Positions 34,207 through 43,231 of a stretch of 53,691 nucleotides of DNA are shown here, one piece after another. A program made the position numbers and the translations under genes. Position 1 is the stretch's first letter. Every line of letters starts with the position of its first letter. Under the pieces are notes generated by a model. It saw only the letters and a program-made list of their open reading frames with translations, was not told the DNA's origin and did not search any database. The stretch is from Arthrobacter cheniae. GTDB lineage: Bacteria; Actinomycetota; Actinomycetes; Actinomycetales; Micrococcaceae. Where the stretch lies: NCBI RefSeq assembly GCF_003602275.1, contig NZ_QZVT01000015.1:1-53691 (forward strand), written 5' to 3'.

Positions 34207-34736
34207 CCCTGCATGCCTTACACCAAAAACTTCCCTGCATGGCTTAGTCATCTCTGCACGAAGGGAATGCGCACACAGGGGCCTTGCACGATCGTCAGTC
34301 CGTTGCCATAGGTGCTGCGCTAAGTACGCCCCGCACAAGACCATCCGCACGCAAGGGATCCCCTTGCGTACTGCGCCTCAGGGCAGTGTTGCGTGACGTC
34401 TAGACCTCGAACAATCCTGTTGCGAAAGTCGTAAAAGGGCCCTAAAACAACGCGATGTGAGGCGATCTGCGCTGCGGCGTTTGGGTGTACTCGGCGCCGC
34501 AACACCTTCGTTGACGAGCTGATGTACGAATAGGGCACCAGTGCATACATCTTCCCCGTACCGGATAAAGGCGCACTGCTCGGAGTAACGCCGGCCCGCA
34601 TGAGTGCAGCACCTCGGGCACGAGCGGTGAGTGCTCGGGTTTACAGACAGGTAATTTCGCCCAACCGATACGATCCGAATACGAACGGTGCAACCAACCT
34701 TCGCCCCCGCCACCTTCCCCTCGTCAGGAGAATGCA
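34207..34736. other. Intergenic stretch with a 9-bp perfect hairpin
   Basis: 530 bp without a supported gene; short ORFs on both strands are rich in Arg, Ser and Cys. The hairpin at 34349-34369 is the only structure noted. The MFS promoter should be near the right end. Confidence 0.3.
34349..34369. repeat. Perfect inverted repeat, 9-bp arms
   Basis: ACGCAAGGG and CCCTTGCGT around ATC. No T-run; role unknown. Confidence 0.55.
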
Positions 34737-35999
34737 ATGTCCTCGTTCGGTGAGGTGCTCGCTCCGCGTCGGTTGGGCAGCAGCTTCAGATGGTTGCTCG
34801 CGTCCACCTGGACGAGCAACATCGGTGACGGGATTGCCCTCTCGGCCGCTCCTCTGCTGATCGCGTCGGTGACGTCGTCGCCGCTCCTGGTCGCGTCCGG
34901 GGCCATGATGCAGATCCTGCCGTGGCTCCTGTTCGGACTCCTGGCGGGTTCGATCGCCGACCATCATGACCGGCGCCGACTCGTCATGCTTGCGAACGGT
35001 GTCCGGGCCGTCATCGTCCTGGGCCTCGTGACCGTTCTCGTGACCGGTCAAGTGAGCATCTGGGTAGTGCTCGTCTCGGCTTTCCTCTACGGAACGGCCG
35101 AAGTCTTCGCGGACACGGCCGGCAGCACGCTGCTTCCCATGACGGTGCCATCGGCCGATCTCGGGGTCGGCAACGCCCGCATGCAGGCCGGATACCTCGT
35201 GGCCAACCAACTCGTCGGGCCGCCGCTGGGCGCTTTCCTCTTCGCTGTCGGCTCGTTCTGGCCGTTCACCGTGCAGATCCTCTGCGTGAGCCTCGCCGTT
35301 GTCCTCGTCTCGAAGATGGCGAAGACGCCTCCTCCGCAGCAGGACGTGACCGCCCTCGACGACGGCATCACACCTCGGCCCATCCGGGAGGGTCTTTCCT
35401 GGCTGCGTGGCAACGCGCCCGTCCGGACGCTGATCCTCATCATCCTGATCTTCAACGTGACGTGGGCGGCCCCCTGGTACGTCCTCGTGCTCTACGCCAC
35501 GGAGTACCTGGGCCTCAGCGCCGTTGGCTACGGTCTGCTCGCGACCTCCGCGGCTCTCGGCGGACTCGTGGGAATCAGCTGTTTCAGCTGGCTCGAACGG
35601 CGGGTCCGCCTGGCCACCATGATGCGGGTCTGCCTCAGCCTCGAGGTGGTGATGCACCTGGGTTTCGCTCTCACGACGTCGGCCGCACTCGCCTTCGTCA
35701 TCATGTTCGGGTTCGGCATCTACGCCTTTATCTGGGGCACCATCTCGACGACGGTCCGGCAGCGCCTCGTTCCCCTGTCCCTGCAGGGGCGCATTGCTTC
35801 CGTCAACATGGTGGGCGTATTCGGTGGGCTCGTGATCGGGCAGCTGCTCGGCGGGCTGATCGCCCAGGTGTGGGGACTGACCGGGCCGTGGTGGTTCGCC
35901 TTCGCGGGCTCCGCCATCACCCTGGCCCTCCTGTGGAAGGCCATCTCGAACATCTCCGCAGCCCCGCTCGCTTTGGAGTCAGAGGCACCGACCGGTTAG
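34737..35999 (+). CDS. MFS transporter (DHA3-type drug exporter)
   Basis: 420 residues from ATG 34737, preceded by AGGAGA. About 12 membrane segments. GALTADRxDRR-type loop appears as GSIADHHDRRRLVMLANGVR (residues 71-90), characteristic of the major facilitator loop 2-3. WTSNIGDGIALSAAPLLIAS and NVTWAAPWYVLVLYATEYLG mark the two halves. Similar to macrolide/enterobactin-type DHA3 exporters, as is the other MFS gene at 44755. Substrate not known. Monocistronic, no regulator adjacent. Confidence 0.85.
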   Translation: MSSFGEVLAPRRLGSSFRWLLASTWTSNIGDGIALSAAPLLIASVTSSPLLVASGAMMQILPWLLFGLLAGSIADHHDRRRLVMLANGVRAVIVLGLVTVLVTGQVSIWVVLVSAFLYGTAEVFADTAGSTLLPMTVPSADLGVGNARMQAGYLVANQLVGPPLGAFLFAVGSFWPFTVQILCVSLAVVLVSKMAKTPPPQQDVTALDDGITPRPIREGLSWLRGNAPVRTLILIILIFNVTWAAPWYVLVLYATEYLGLSAVGYGLLATSAALGGLVGISCFSWLERRVRLATMMRVCLSLEVVMHLGFALTTSAALAFVIMFGFGIYAFIWGTISTTVRQRLVPLSLQGRIASVNMVGVFGGLVIGQLLGGLIAQVWGLTGPWWFAFAGSAITLALLWKAISNISAAPLALESEAPTG

Positions 36000-36390
36000 A
36001 ACCAGGGCTGGGGAGCCACCCTGTCATTGTTGACGAGGACCTCGAAGGGAAGGTGGCAGCCGGTCGAGTCCCCCGTGCTGTCGATCGATCCCTTTGCGTG
36101 CGGACACTGTTGCACACGGTGTACCCAACGCAACAGCTTCGGACGGTAGCAAAACCGACCCGAGCGCGGCCATGTCTGGAGATACTTCCGCACATGGGTT
36201 TTGCCACTACTGCGGAGGCGCTCTAAGCCTGTGAGTTCTCGTCAAGATGGCGGGGTTCTTGTCTGGTGTTTGGTGGGATCAGTGCTCGCTACGGTGCTCG
36301 GGTTGTCCCAAGAGGATCCGCATACGGGAATGTAGTGAGCATGATTCACTGGCCCTGGGAACTGATGCTTTAGGGGAATGAGAAGACACC
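36000..36390. other. Intergenic stretch, no gene recognised
   Basis: 391 bp. One plus-strand frame stays open from 36020 (VIVDEDLEGKVAAGRVPRAV) to 36226 without a start or family signature. Confidence 0.3.
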
Positions 36391-36965
36391 ATGGTCCAGT
36401 CGACGGAGCACACATGCACAATGTGCGGGCGCAGCACAGCCGCAGACGATAAACACATCAGGTTTTCCGTGCCTGCTCCCGTCCTGGACAGTAATCGGAA
36501 GGATTTGGATGCAGGGACATGGCTGAGCCACGCGGATGCCACCTCGTCGATCCTTATGCAGGTCGACCATATCGGTGCCTTCGTGAGGGCATTACTGCCG
36601 GTATCCCTTACCGGGGGCAGAAAATTATCTTCGGGGTCTGGGTAAGCATTCATCCCCTAGACCTGCAGCGTGCCTTCTCCATTTGGCATGAGCCCGAGTA
36701 CGCGGAGTTGAAGCTCACGGGGCGCCTGGCCAACGCTATTGAGCCCTGGGGGCTGCTCCGCGCTCCGGTCGATATTGCCGTCGTGAATGCCGATCACACG
36801 CCCTATTGTGTCAGCAGCACAGATGCTGAGCTTTCGTTCCTGCTCCATAATGAGTGGTCACATCAGAGTCTTGACCAAGTTCTAGAGCGTTACGATCGCA
36901 CGGGAGGTGGTTGTGCCCACCCAGTTGGGGACCACCCCGACGGCCTGACTGGCCTCCACTGCTGA
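36391..36965 (+). pseudogene. DUF2199 protein, one frameshift
   Basis: Starts MVQSTEHTCTMCGRSTAADD (CxxC zinc-type motif) and continues HADATSSILMQVDHIGAFVR, ALLPVSLTGGRK. The family continuation is in another frame: QKIIFGVWVSIHPLDLQRAF, GLLRAPVDIAVVNADHTPYC. One base change in length around 36616-36630, next to GGGGG and AAAA runs, would join them. DUF2199 proteins have unknown function. Confidence 0.75.
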
Positions 36966-37007
36966 CCTCGGCGCCGAGACCGGCGTGGTGGTGGATAATG
37001 GCCGCTT

Positions 37008-37754
37008 ATGGGATTCGGGGACTGGCCACAGCGGTACCGGGCCGGTGACCGCGAGGGTGTTTGGGCGGAACTCAGCGGGCTCGGGGCGGATGTACGGGAT
37101 ACGGAAATCCAAACCCAAGCGCAGTCCGTGTGCGATGAGATGGCTCTCCGTGCCCGTTACAACGTCCGGCTCCTTGAGCGGCACCTGAAGGCGGAAGGAT
37201 TCGTCTTCCATTCAAACGATGATCAGAGAACCCCTGTCGATCCGTTCCGGCCGGCGAGTCCTGAGGCTCCCCGGCTGTTGGCTTGGCTGGAAATGGAACT
37301 TGGACCCGTCCCGCTGGTGCTGTCGTCTTGGCTGAGACTTGTCGGCGACGTGTGGCTGGTCGGAACCCACCCAGCTTGGCCCGAGTTATCCGGAGCTGAC
37401 CCTCTGGTCATTGAACTAGAGGGAAGCAGGTACCCGGACATGGAAATGAGTGAGTATTTTGCCAGCGAGCACGAGGCATGGGCAGAAGAAGCAGCCCATA
37501 ACCCGGGTGCCGGGTCGTTCGTTCTGCCTGTCTCCCCGGATCGCTTGCATAAGGCCAATCTGAGCGGCGGGCAGCCTTATGGTTTCCGGATTCCCTGCTC
37601 GGACGCAGACGGCGTTTTCACGGCACCGGCCGAGATGTCGTTTGTGTCCTATCTGAACCTCGTCCTCGAAAACGGCGGATTCGCTGCATGGCCGCCGGGA
37701 GATGCCATGGCACGGCTCAAAAACCGTCTAGCGGACGGAATGCTCGCGCTGTAG
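37008..37754 (+). CDS. Conserved hypothetical protein, SMI1/KNR4-like pattern
   Basis: 248 residues. VSTHPAWPELSGADPLVIEL-type core (VGDVWLVGTHPAWPELSGAD, LVIELEGSRYPDMEMSEYFA), FVLPVSPDRLHKANLSGGQP and EMSFVSYLNLVLENGGFAAW recur in bacterial proteins I recognise only as conserved hypotheticals; strands and the PLV(I/V)EL segment recall SUKH-type immunity folds (weak). No toxin partner is adjacent. Start ATG 37008 has a poor ribosome binding site. Confidence 0.55.
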   Translation: MGFGDWPQRYRAGDREGVWAELSGLGADVRDTEIQTQAQSVCDEMALRARYNVRLLERHLKAEGFVFHSNDDQRTPVDPFRPASPEAPRLLAWLEMELGPVPLVLSSWLRLVGDVWLVGTHPAWPELSGADPLVIELEGSRYPDMEMSEYFASEHEAWAEEAAHNPGAGSFVLPVSPDRLHKANLSGGQPYGFRIPCSDADGVFTAPAEMSFVSYLNLVLENGGFAAWPPGDAMARLKNRLADGMLAL

Positions 37755-37813
37755 AGGCCGCTAAGCTCGCGGCTGCATTGAAAAGAAGAGTTCCTGCTCG
37801 CGGTGAGCGAATT

Positions 37814-38488
37814 CTAATCAGTTGAGGCCTCTTTGGCTGCTGCTGCAGCGAGCGACTTACGGGCCCGCTTGATCGCCTTGTCCGCGTTCTTGCCGAGTTG
37901 TGTTCCGTTCGCGGTTGCTTCGACCTGCTCGAGGTGCGGTATGGCCGCGGCATTGCCGATGGTTTGCCGCAGCGCCGACATGGCATGAAGGCCTACTTCA
38001 TGGTCGTGGATCAGTTCGAGGAGAACAGGCGCGACGAGCCCGCTCTTGCGGTACCGCCAGAGTGAGTCGACGATCTCCTGCCGACTCCGACCGAAGCGCT
38101 TATCGGTCGCGAGGTCCAGCAGCTGTGGCAGTTGGGCGACTGTCGCCGTCGCGGCCAGTGATGCGCCGATCGTCCATCCCGGTGTGCTGGTGGCATCTGT
38201 GACCGCCCAGCGACGGAAGCCCGCCTCCAGGACTGGGAATGCTTGCGGGCGAAGGCTTGGGTGGCCGAGGTACCTCGCGACCGCGTCAACTAGTCTTGGT
38301 TGGTTCAACCGCGGGAACCAATTCAACAGGACCGGCCAGGACGCTCTGATGTCGAAAGTGGATGGTGTGAAGCAGGTGATGTTGTTGACGAAATTCCCGA
38401 AGTCCGCCAACCCCGTGACCCCGTGCGCAGCAAGAGCTATCAGCAACGCGTCCCGCTCCTCATCCTCCGCAGGATTAGGTACGTACAT
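37814..38488 (-). CDS. Hypothetical protein, helical-repeat type
   Basis: 224 residues from ATG 38488 (MYVPNPAEDEERDALLIALA), preceded by AAGGGG; the longer ORF from 38623 is not favoured. The second half has HEAT-like helix pairs (AVARYLGHPSLRPQAFPVLE, PQLLDLATDKRFGRSRQEIV, VLLELIHDHEVGLHAMSALR) and a basic Ala/Lys tail. Likely a protein-binding scaffold; no partner is visible. Confidence 0.6.
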   Translation of the reverse strand: MYVPNPAEDEERDALLIALAAHGVTGLADFGNFVNNITCFTPSTFDIRASWPVLLNWFPRLNQPRLVDAVARYLGHPSLRPQAFPVLEAGFRRWAVTDATSTPGWTIGASLAATATVAQLPQLLDLATDKRFGRSRQEIVDSLWRYRKSGLVAPVLLELIHDHEVGLHAMSALRQTIGNAAAIPHLEQVEATANGTQLGKNADKAIKRARKSLAAAAAKEASTD

Positions 38489-38632
38489 CCGGTGTAGACC
38501 CCTTCTCGTCGCGATGCTCTCAGCGTATACATGCCGGCCCTCAGTGCCTGCTAGCGCCCTCAGAGGGACAAAAATCGAAGCTCCATGCTCGCTTATCGGC
38601 CGATCGTAGAAGGACCCGCACATCCGAAGCTT

Positions 38633-38659
38633 CCCGCTAACGGGATCCCTGAGCGGACG
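38633..38659. repeat. Dispersed palindromic repeat, copy E
   Basis: CCCGCTAACGGGATCCCTGA then GCGGACG, close to copy D. Lies between a minus-strand and a plus-strand gene. Confidence 0.5.
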
Positions 38660-38745
38660 TTTCTGAACGGATCAACTATCTTCGTCAGCACGAAGAAGTG
38701 CGAAGGGGTCTGGACGGAAAGTGCCACGAGGATCAGGATCGGCGT

Positions 38746-39081
38746 ATGGACCTTTCGCCGCAGGATGCAGTTCTTGAGTTCGTGCGTGCTTTCCGCGAGC
38801 AGGACCCGACCCTTGCTTTGTCCCTGATGGCGCAGGATTTCACCTTTACCAGTCCCCAAGACGACCATCTGAACAGGGATGCTTGGCTGGAGCAGTGCTT
38901 TCCATCGGCTGACCATTTCGATTTACCGGCGACAACCTTGCAAATCGTCGAAGTTGGCGGTGTCGTGTTGCACCGGTATGAGTACATAGTCGCCGGACGC
39001 ACTTATCGAAACGTTGAAGCAAGCCGAGTTCAGGACGGGCTCGTGCGCGAGGTAGAGGTGTACTTCGGTGGAGCCGTTTGA
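38746..39081 (+). CDS. SnoaL/NTF2-like protein
   Basis: 111 residues from ATG 38746 (MDLSPQDAVLEFVRAFREQD). Cone-shaped NTF2-like fold: helix LEFVRAFREQDPTLALSLM, DFTFTSPQDDHLNRDAWLEQ, and strands VEVGGVVLHRYEYIVAGRTY, VEVYFGG. Such domains bind small hydrophobic molecules or act as isomerases; the active residues are not assigned. Confidence 0.75.
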   Translation: MDLSPQDAVLEFVRAFREQDPTLALSLMAQDFTFTSPQDDHLNRDAWLEQCFPSADHFDLPATTLQIVEVGGVVLHRYEYIVAGRTYRNVEASRVQDGLVREVEVYFGGAV

Positions 39082-39135
39082 ATCGGCAGAAGAGAGGCGG
39101 TCATGCAGGTGGATGGGATCCGCTGTTCACGCTCC

Positions 39136-39163
39136 GTCCGCTGACGGATCCCTGAGCGGGACG
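39136..39163. repeat. Dispersed palindromic repeat, copy D
   Basis: GTCCGCTGACGGATCCCTGA then GCGGGACG. GTCC-GCT pairs with AGC-G-GGAC with one bulged base. Confidence 0.55.
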
Positions 39164-39184
39164 CTCACTCAGTGCTGAACGGTT

Positions 39185-39640
39185 TCAGTGGTCGAGGGCT
39201 GTAAGGAGTGCTGCGAGGGCGTCCTGCTGCTCTGAGCTGAGGGCCTGAAGGAACGCATGTTCTACCGCCACGTGGTTCGGAAGAACACTGTCGATGATGG
39301 TGCGGCCGGTATCGGTGAGGTGGACGAGTTTCCCGCGGCTGTCGTGCTGGTTCGAGGTCAGTTCGATTAACCCCTCGGCCTCGAGCTTGTTCAAGCGTTG
39401 GGCAATCGCACTCGAGGTCACCATCGACGTCCCCACCAGATCCTTTGGACTCAGAGCATAGGGAGCCCCGGAGCGGCGAAGTGTTGCCAGCACATCGAAG
39501 GTCGCCGCATCAATGCCTTGAGCCGCGAAGTTTTCACCCAGGCGCGCCTCGATTCTCCGCGCCACCCGGAAGAGCCGGCCGATCATAGCCATCGGGCTCA
39601 CATCCACGTCGGGGCGTTCACGCGCCCACTGCTTCAGCAC
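39185..39640 (-). CDS. MarR family regulator
   Basis: 151 residues from GTG 39640; the upstream frame closes without an ATG, although the residues before it (QDHVAAVLKQWARERPD) look like family N-terminus, so the native start is uncertain. Winged helix: TFDVLATLRRSGAPYALSPKDLV, SSAIAQRLNKLEAEGLIELT, DSRGKLVHLTDTGRTIID. Controls an unknown target; nothing obvious is divergent. Confidence 0.85.
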   Translation of the reverse strand: MLKQWARERPDVDVSPMAMIGRLFRVARRIEARLGENFAAQGIDAATFDVLATLRRSGAPYALSPKDLVGTSMVTSSAIAQRLNKLEAEGLIELTSNQHDSRGKLVHLTDTGRTIIDSVLPNHVAVEHAFLQALSSEQQDALAALLTALDH

Positions 39641-39906
39641 CGCCGCAACATGATCCTGACGTGCAGTGCTTGTCGTGGGAGAGCCGTTTTATCCAGGATG
39701 TGAAGCCGGAATGGGATGTGACCCCGTCATCAGGTAGCAGCCCGAAGCCGTTTTTGTGCAGGCCAGGACCCTACTCTGTGAGTGCTTCAAGCCAGGCACA
39801 GCTCCAGGTAGGGGCAGGGGCAGGGGCAGTCAAAACGACCATGCCAGAACCTTAACTATCGAGTCCCAGGTGTAATCGCTGAGGGATCAGCTGCTGGGCA
39901 GGTGTT

Positions 39907-40617
39907 TCAGACAGCGAGTCCGGCTCGGATAGAACTGACCGAACCCTCGGTGACTTTCGCTCGTGACAGCCATGCATCGTCCACCACGTCGATCGCAGTA
40001 CCAATTGCTTCATTGGCTCTTACGCCTGCCTGTCGTAGTGCGCCCTCGAGTAGTTCGACGGACCGTGGCTCGCGCGACTCGAGATTGCGGGCACTCAAAA
40101 GATAGTCCTCGGTGATTCCCTCGACGGTCGCGCCGGCGATAGTGAGTAGGAGTAGTGCCATGATGCCCGTGCGGTCATGGCCGCGCCCGCAATGCATCAG
40201 GACAGGGCCCTCCGCTTGGGCGAGAGCATTGATCGCCGCCCCATACATTGCTGGCCAATTGATCAGAGCCTCGGAAAAGTACAACGGGGTTCCCCACAGC
40301 CCGGTGCATGCCCATCGGGCCATGAAGGAAGCATCGGTCGCGTCCTCAACCGGTATGCGCAGCACCGTGGCGGTCACATCAGCTGGAGGAACGACGGGAC
40401 GATTTGAACGGATGACCTCCTCACCTTCCAGCCCACCAGTCTCCAGCGAGGCAATAGTCCGCACACCGTAGTTCTGGAGCTCTCCCCACCCGGTTGGTGT
40501 GAGATTGAGGGGATGATCGGACCGGGCGTAGGCGCCCCTGCGGGTTTGTCCTCCACCTTGGAGGGCTATCCCTCCGAGATCCCGGGCATTGACCAGGCCT
40601 TCCCATCTCAAGCGCAT
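39907..40617 (-). CDS. Tyrosine/serine protein phosphatase
   Basis: 236 residues. Catalytic loop MHCGRGHDRTGI with Cys143 and Arg149 (C-X5-R), His before Cys, and the actinobacterial PTP N-terminus WEGLVNARDLGGIALQGGGQ and RSDHPLNLTPTGWGELQNYG. The mobile Asp is probably in VEDATDASF. Target could be proteins or phosphoinositides, as in MptpB/LipA. It starts 10 bp after the YunG gene ends and so belongs to the methyltransferase operon. Confidence 0.85.
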   Translation of the reverse strand: MRLRWEGLVNARDLGGIALQGGGQTRRGAYARSDHPLNLTPTGWGELQNYGVRTIASLETGGLEGEEVIRSNRPVVPPADVTATVLRIPVEDATDASFMARWACTGLWGTPLYFSEALINWPAMYGAAINALAQAEGPVLMHCGRGHDRTGIMALLLLTIAGATVEGITEDYLLSARNLESREPRSVELLEGALRQAGVRANEAIGTAIDVVDDAWLSRAKVTEGSVSSIRAGLAV

Positions 40618-40627
40618 GCGGGCTCCT

Positions 40628-41053
40628 TCACGTAATTCTCATCGGATACTCGTGCGACTCGTCTGGGTCTAAGGCCAGTACGGCCGTTACTCGTGTGCGG
40701 AGTAGCCGGTATTCCTGCCCGTACGCCCGCGGCCCTTCCTTTGGTCGGACGACGACGAGGGGCTCCCCGATGATGCGGTGGGGTTCGAATTGCTCTCGCG
40801 TCAGGTCGATTTCGACGCCGCCGGCGAAGCGGTTCCAGTAGTGGACCTCGTCGTGCTCGGTGCCGCCGGTGACGTCTGCGATGAGCAGATCGCCGCCGAG
40901 CAGGTCTTGGACGACGAGGGCTGTGGGGCCGCACTGCCCGTGTGTCGGGTTATCCGGCGTCCACTTGGTGAGGCTCGCGGCGTTGAGACAGGTGGTGTCG
41001 GCACCCCAGGACTGGCGGAAGGCTTGCTCAAGCTCGAGCCGGGTGACACTCAT
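40628..41053 (-). CDS. YunG family protein
   Basis: 141 residues from ATG 41053, whose bases overlap the stop of the methyltransferase gene (ATGA). QSWGADTTCLNAASLTKWTP, NPTHGQCGPTALVVQDLLGG and HYWNRFAGGVEIDLTREQF are family hallmarks. Cys and His lie in a thiol-protease-like arrangement (HGQCGPTA, HYWN), so a hydrolase role has been suggested for such families; not established. Confidence 0.8.
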   Translation of the reverse strand: MSVTRLELEQAFRQSWGADTTCLNAASLTKWTPDNPTHGQCGPTALVVQDLLGGDLLIADVTGGTEHDEVHYWNRFAGGVEIDLTREQFEPHRIIGEPLVVVRPKEGPRAYGQEYRLLRTRVTAVLALDPDESHEYPMRIT

Positions 41054-41895
41054 GGTTTCCGGGCGATGATCGTGTAGGTACACGGAACAAGGTCACGCTC
41101 GGCTTCCGGCCATGCGAAACCTCCAGGCACCTCAACCATGCGGGGTGAGAACTTCCACGGAAGCGTGGTGCCCTCGTCAACTCGCAGGATTTGCAAGCCA
41201 GATCCGAGGAGGGAGTTGATGATGTCAGACAAGGGGTGCGCCCACTGATATGTCCGAGGATGCTCGACCGTGCCGTCTCCTGCGTAGGTGGATTCCTCGT
41301 CCCACACCTGAGCCTGGCCGGTGTTGAAATAGGGGTATCGGAGGCGCATTCCGTCGGCATGCTCATCGAGTGAATAGAGGACCGGGTGTCCGTCACGAAT
41401 GTAGAACGTGCCGCCGGATCGTAGGAGTCCGGCTATCTGGGACGCCCAGCGGTCCAGGTCCGGCAGCCAATTGATGGTCCCGATGCTCGTGTAGACAAGG
41501 TCGAAGTCACCGGCGACAGCGGCACGGGCGTCGAGGACATCGGTTTCCACCCATATCGCATTCAGATCCAACCGCTTCCCAAGACCGGCAGCGGACGCCA
41601 ACGCTGCTGGAGAGAAATCGACGCCAGTCACCCGGGCTCCTGCCCTGGCCAATGACAGTGTGTCGGTGCCGATATGGCACTGCAGGTGGCACACATCCAA
41701 CCCAGCCACCGTGCCACTCGGTAGGAATGGTGCCAGAGCTGTCAGGTCCGTGCGGATGACGGAGCTCAGATGGTCAGGATTATCGAGATCACTGATCCCG
41801 TACGCCTCCTCATGCAGGGGAACACGGTCCTCCCAGTTCTCCCGATTACTCGCCCGCGCAGCATCCCAGTCAATTGCAATCCGGTCATCACCCAT
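41050..41895 (-). CDS. Class I SAM-dependent methyltransferase
   Basis: 281 residues. SAM motif I is VAGLDVCHLQCHIGTDTLSL (GxDxxxxxxG variant: LDVCHLQCHIGTDTLSLARA), acidic residue at end of strand 2 GVDFSPAALASA, and DFDLVYTSIGTINWLPDLDR at motif IV. C-terminal ...PRMVEVPGGFAWPEAERDLV. Small-molecule or protein methyltransferase, substrate unknown. First gene of a tight three-gene operon with YunG and a PTP. Confidence 0.85.
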   Translation of the reverse strand: MGDDRIAIDWDAARASNRENWEDRVPLHEEAYGISDLDNPDHLSSVIRTDLTALAPFLPSGTVAGLDVCHLQCHIGTDTLSLARAGARVTGVDFSPAALASAAGLGKRLDLNAIWVETDVLDARAAVAGDFDLVYTSIGTINWLPDLDRWASQIAGLLRSGGTFYIRDGHPVLYSLDEHADGMRLRYPYFNTGQAQVWDEESTYAGDGTVEHPRTYQWAHPLSDIINSLLGSGLQILRVDEGTTLPWKFSPRMVEVPGGFAWPEAERDLVPCTYTIIARKP

Positions 41896-42013
41896 GGGGC
41901 GAGCTTATGAGCAAAGGGATGACGACGAGCCGCGCCCCTGTCCTTCCCCGTGTCCTGGCTCGAGTTCTCCCGCGAATTCCTCGTCTATTTCTAGAGGCAT
42001 TACGGTGGGTCTT

Positions 42014-42583
42014 ATGACGGGTGTACCGGCTCAACGGGTTCTCTTCCATGTCGTGACCGGTAGCGGGAAAACCTCAGCCGCCCATGCCTACGCCATCGCT
42101 ACTGGGGTTCCCCAGTTCTCAGCGGACGACGACGTGGGCTGGCTCCCTGGCTGGGAGGGCAGAGAGATCGAGGACCAATATCGGATTGCGGCGACCATCG
42201 CCGGCCAGGACCGTTGGGTCCTCGACAGCGCCTACTCGTCCTGGCGGGACATCATTATCGCCAGGACCGAGCTCATCGTGTTCCTCGACTACCCGCGGTG
42301 GCTTTCGCTCGGACGGCTCGTCCGTCGCACCATCCGCCGCATCATCAGCAAAGACCAAGTGTGCAACGGCAACACGGAAACTCTCCGCCGCGTGTTGGCA
42401 AAGGACTCAATCATCGGCTGGCACTTCAAGACATTCACCCGGAAACGGAAAGCGATCGAGCAGATAAGGGCAAATCCGTCGATGCCTCCCGTCCTGTCCT
42501 TCCAGCGTCCGTGCGACCTCGACTCCTGGATTGCAGAAGGCGCCCATGCACCACCGGCCGTTCAGTCTCTGCGTGAGGATTGA
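42014..42583 (+). CDS. AAA/adenylate-kinase-like P-loop NTPase
   Basis: 189 residues from ATG 42014; the long ORF upstream is noncoding. Walker A is VVTGSGKTS at residues 13-21: the first Gly of GxxxxGKT is replaced by Val. Other family blocks: GVPQFSADDDVGWLPGWEGR, WVLDSAYSSW, LIVFLDYPRWLSLGRLVRRT and VCNGNTETLRRVLAKDSIIGWHF. It resembles small nucleoside-kinase-like ATPases of unknown substrate. The Val may weaken but not abolish nucleotide binding. Confidence 0.8.
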   Translation: MTGVPAQRVLFHVVTGSGKTSAAHAYAIATGVPQFSADDDVGWLPGWEGREIEDQYRIAATIAGQDRWVLDSAYSSWRDIIIARTELIVFLDYPRWLSLGRLVRRTIRRIISKDQVCNGNTETLRRVLAKDSIIGWHFKTFTRKRKAIEQIRANPSMPPVLSFQRPCDLDSWIAEGAHAPPAVQSLRED

Positions 42584-42619
42584 GCCGGTGCCTAAGCCAA
42601 TGATCGCTACTCTGGCTTC

Positions 42620-43180
42620 ATGATTGATCGATACAGTGCGGGCATCATCGTTGAGCCACACTCACCGGATTGAGCGCACCAGTTCCGGGTCCTCTCTGAT
42701 GCCCCGAAAGTCATCCTGACCGGTTTGCCCATCACCTCGATCGAACATGTCGGCTCGACCGCCATCCCGGGTCTGCCAGCGAAGCCCATCCTCGAAATCG
42801 ACATCATCGTTCCACGGGGCATCGTCGCTCCCGCCACTGAGGCTCTCATAAGCGCGGGTTACACCCACTGTGGAAACCTCGGAGTAACGGACCGCGAAGC
42901 CCCTAAGGCACCCGATGAGAGACCAGCCCGAAACGTGTACCTCTGTGTGGCTGGCACTTTGCACGTCCGTAATCATTTGGCCGTCCGGGGCGCACTTCTC
43001 GCAAACCCCACACTTTGGAACCGTTACGGCGCAGTGAAACAGCAGCTGGCAATTGAACCGGGTTTGGTCATACACCGGTACATTGCGGGCAAATCCGCGG
43101 TGCTGCAGGACATTCTGGCAGTCTCGGACCTCACGGACGAGGAAAAGACAGAGATTTACGAGCTGAACACGCGGAAGTAG
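42620..43180 (+). pseudogene. GrpB family protein with nonsense codon
   Basis: Starts MIDRYSAGIIVEPHSPD, then TGA (42671-42673) where the family has Trp, then AHQFRVLSDAPKVILTGLPI, EHVGSTAIPGLPAKPILEID ... KTEIYEL. All of the 186-codon frame except that one codon is open. GrpB is a nucleotidyltransferase-like fold. Reinitiation at the TTG of codon 36 would give a truncated 150-residue protein. Confidence 0.85.
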
Positions 43181-43231
43181 TCGTCGAAGGCGCCCGATGG
43201 CGTTCTCAGGGAGGGTCATGCGGAGGGTTAC

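Noticed and set aside
34641..35657. 338-residue minus-strand ORF opposite the MFS gene
   Set aside because: His/Asp/Glu/Arg-rich antisense shadow of membrane-protein codons.
40770..40785. tRNA-like T-loop string (GGTTCGAAT)
   Set aside because: Lies within the YunG gene and no cloverleaf can be drawn around it.
42671..42673. TGA read as tryptophan (alternative genetic code) or selenocysteine
   Set aside because: Many intact genes in the window end in TGA, and no SECIS-like context or Sec gene was seen; an ordinary nonsense mutation is simpler.
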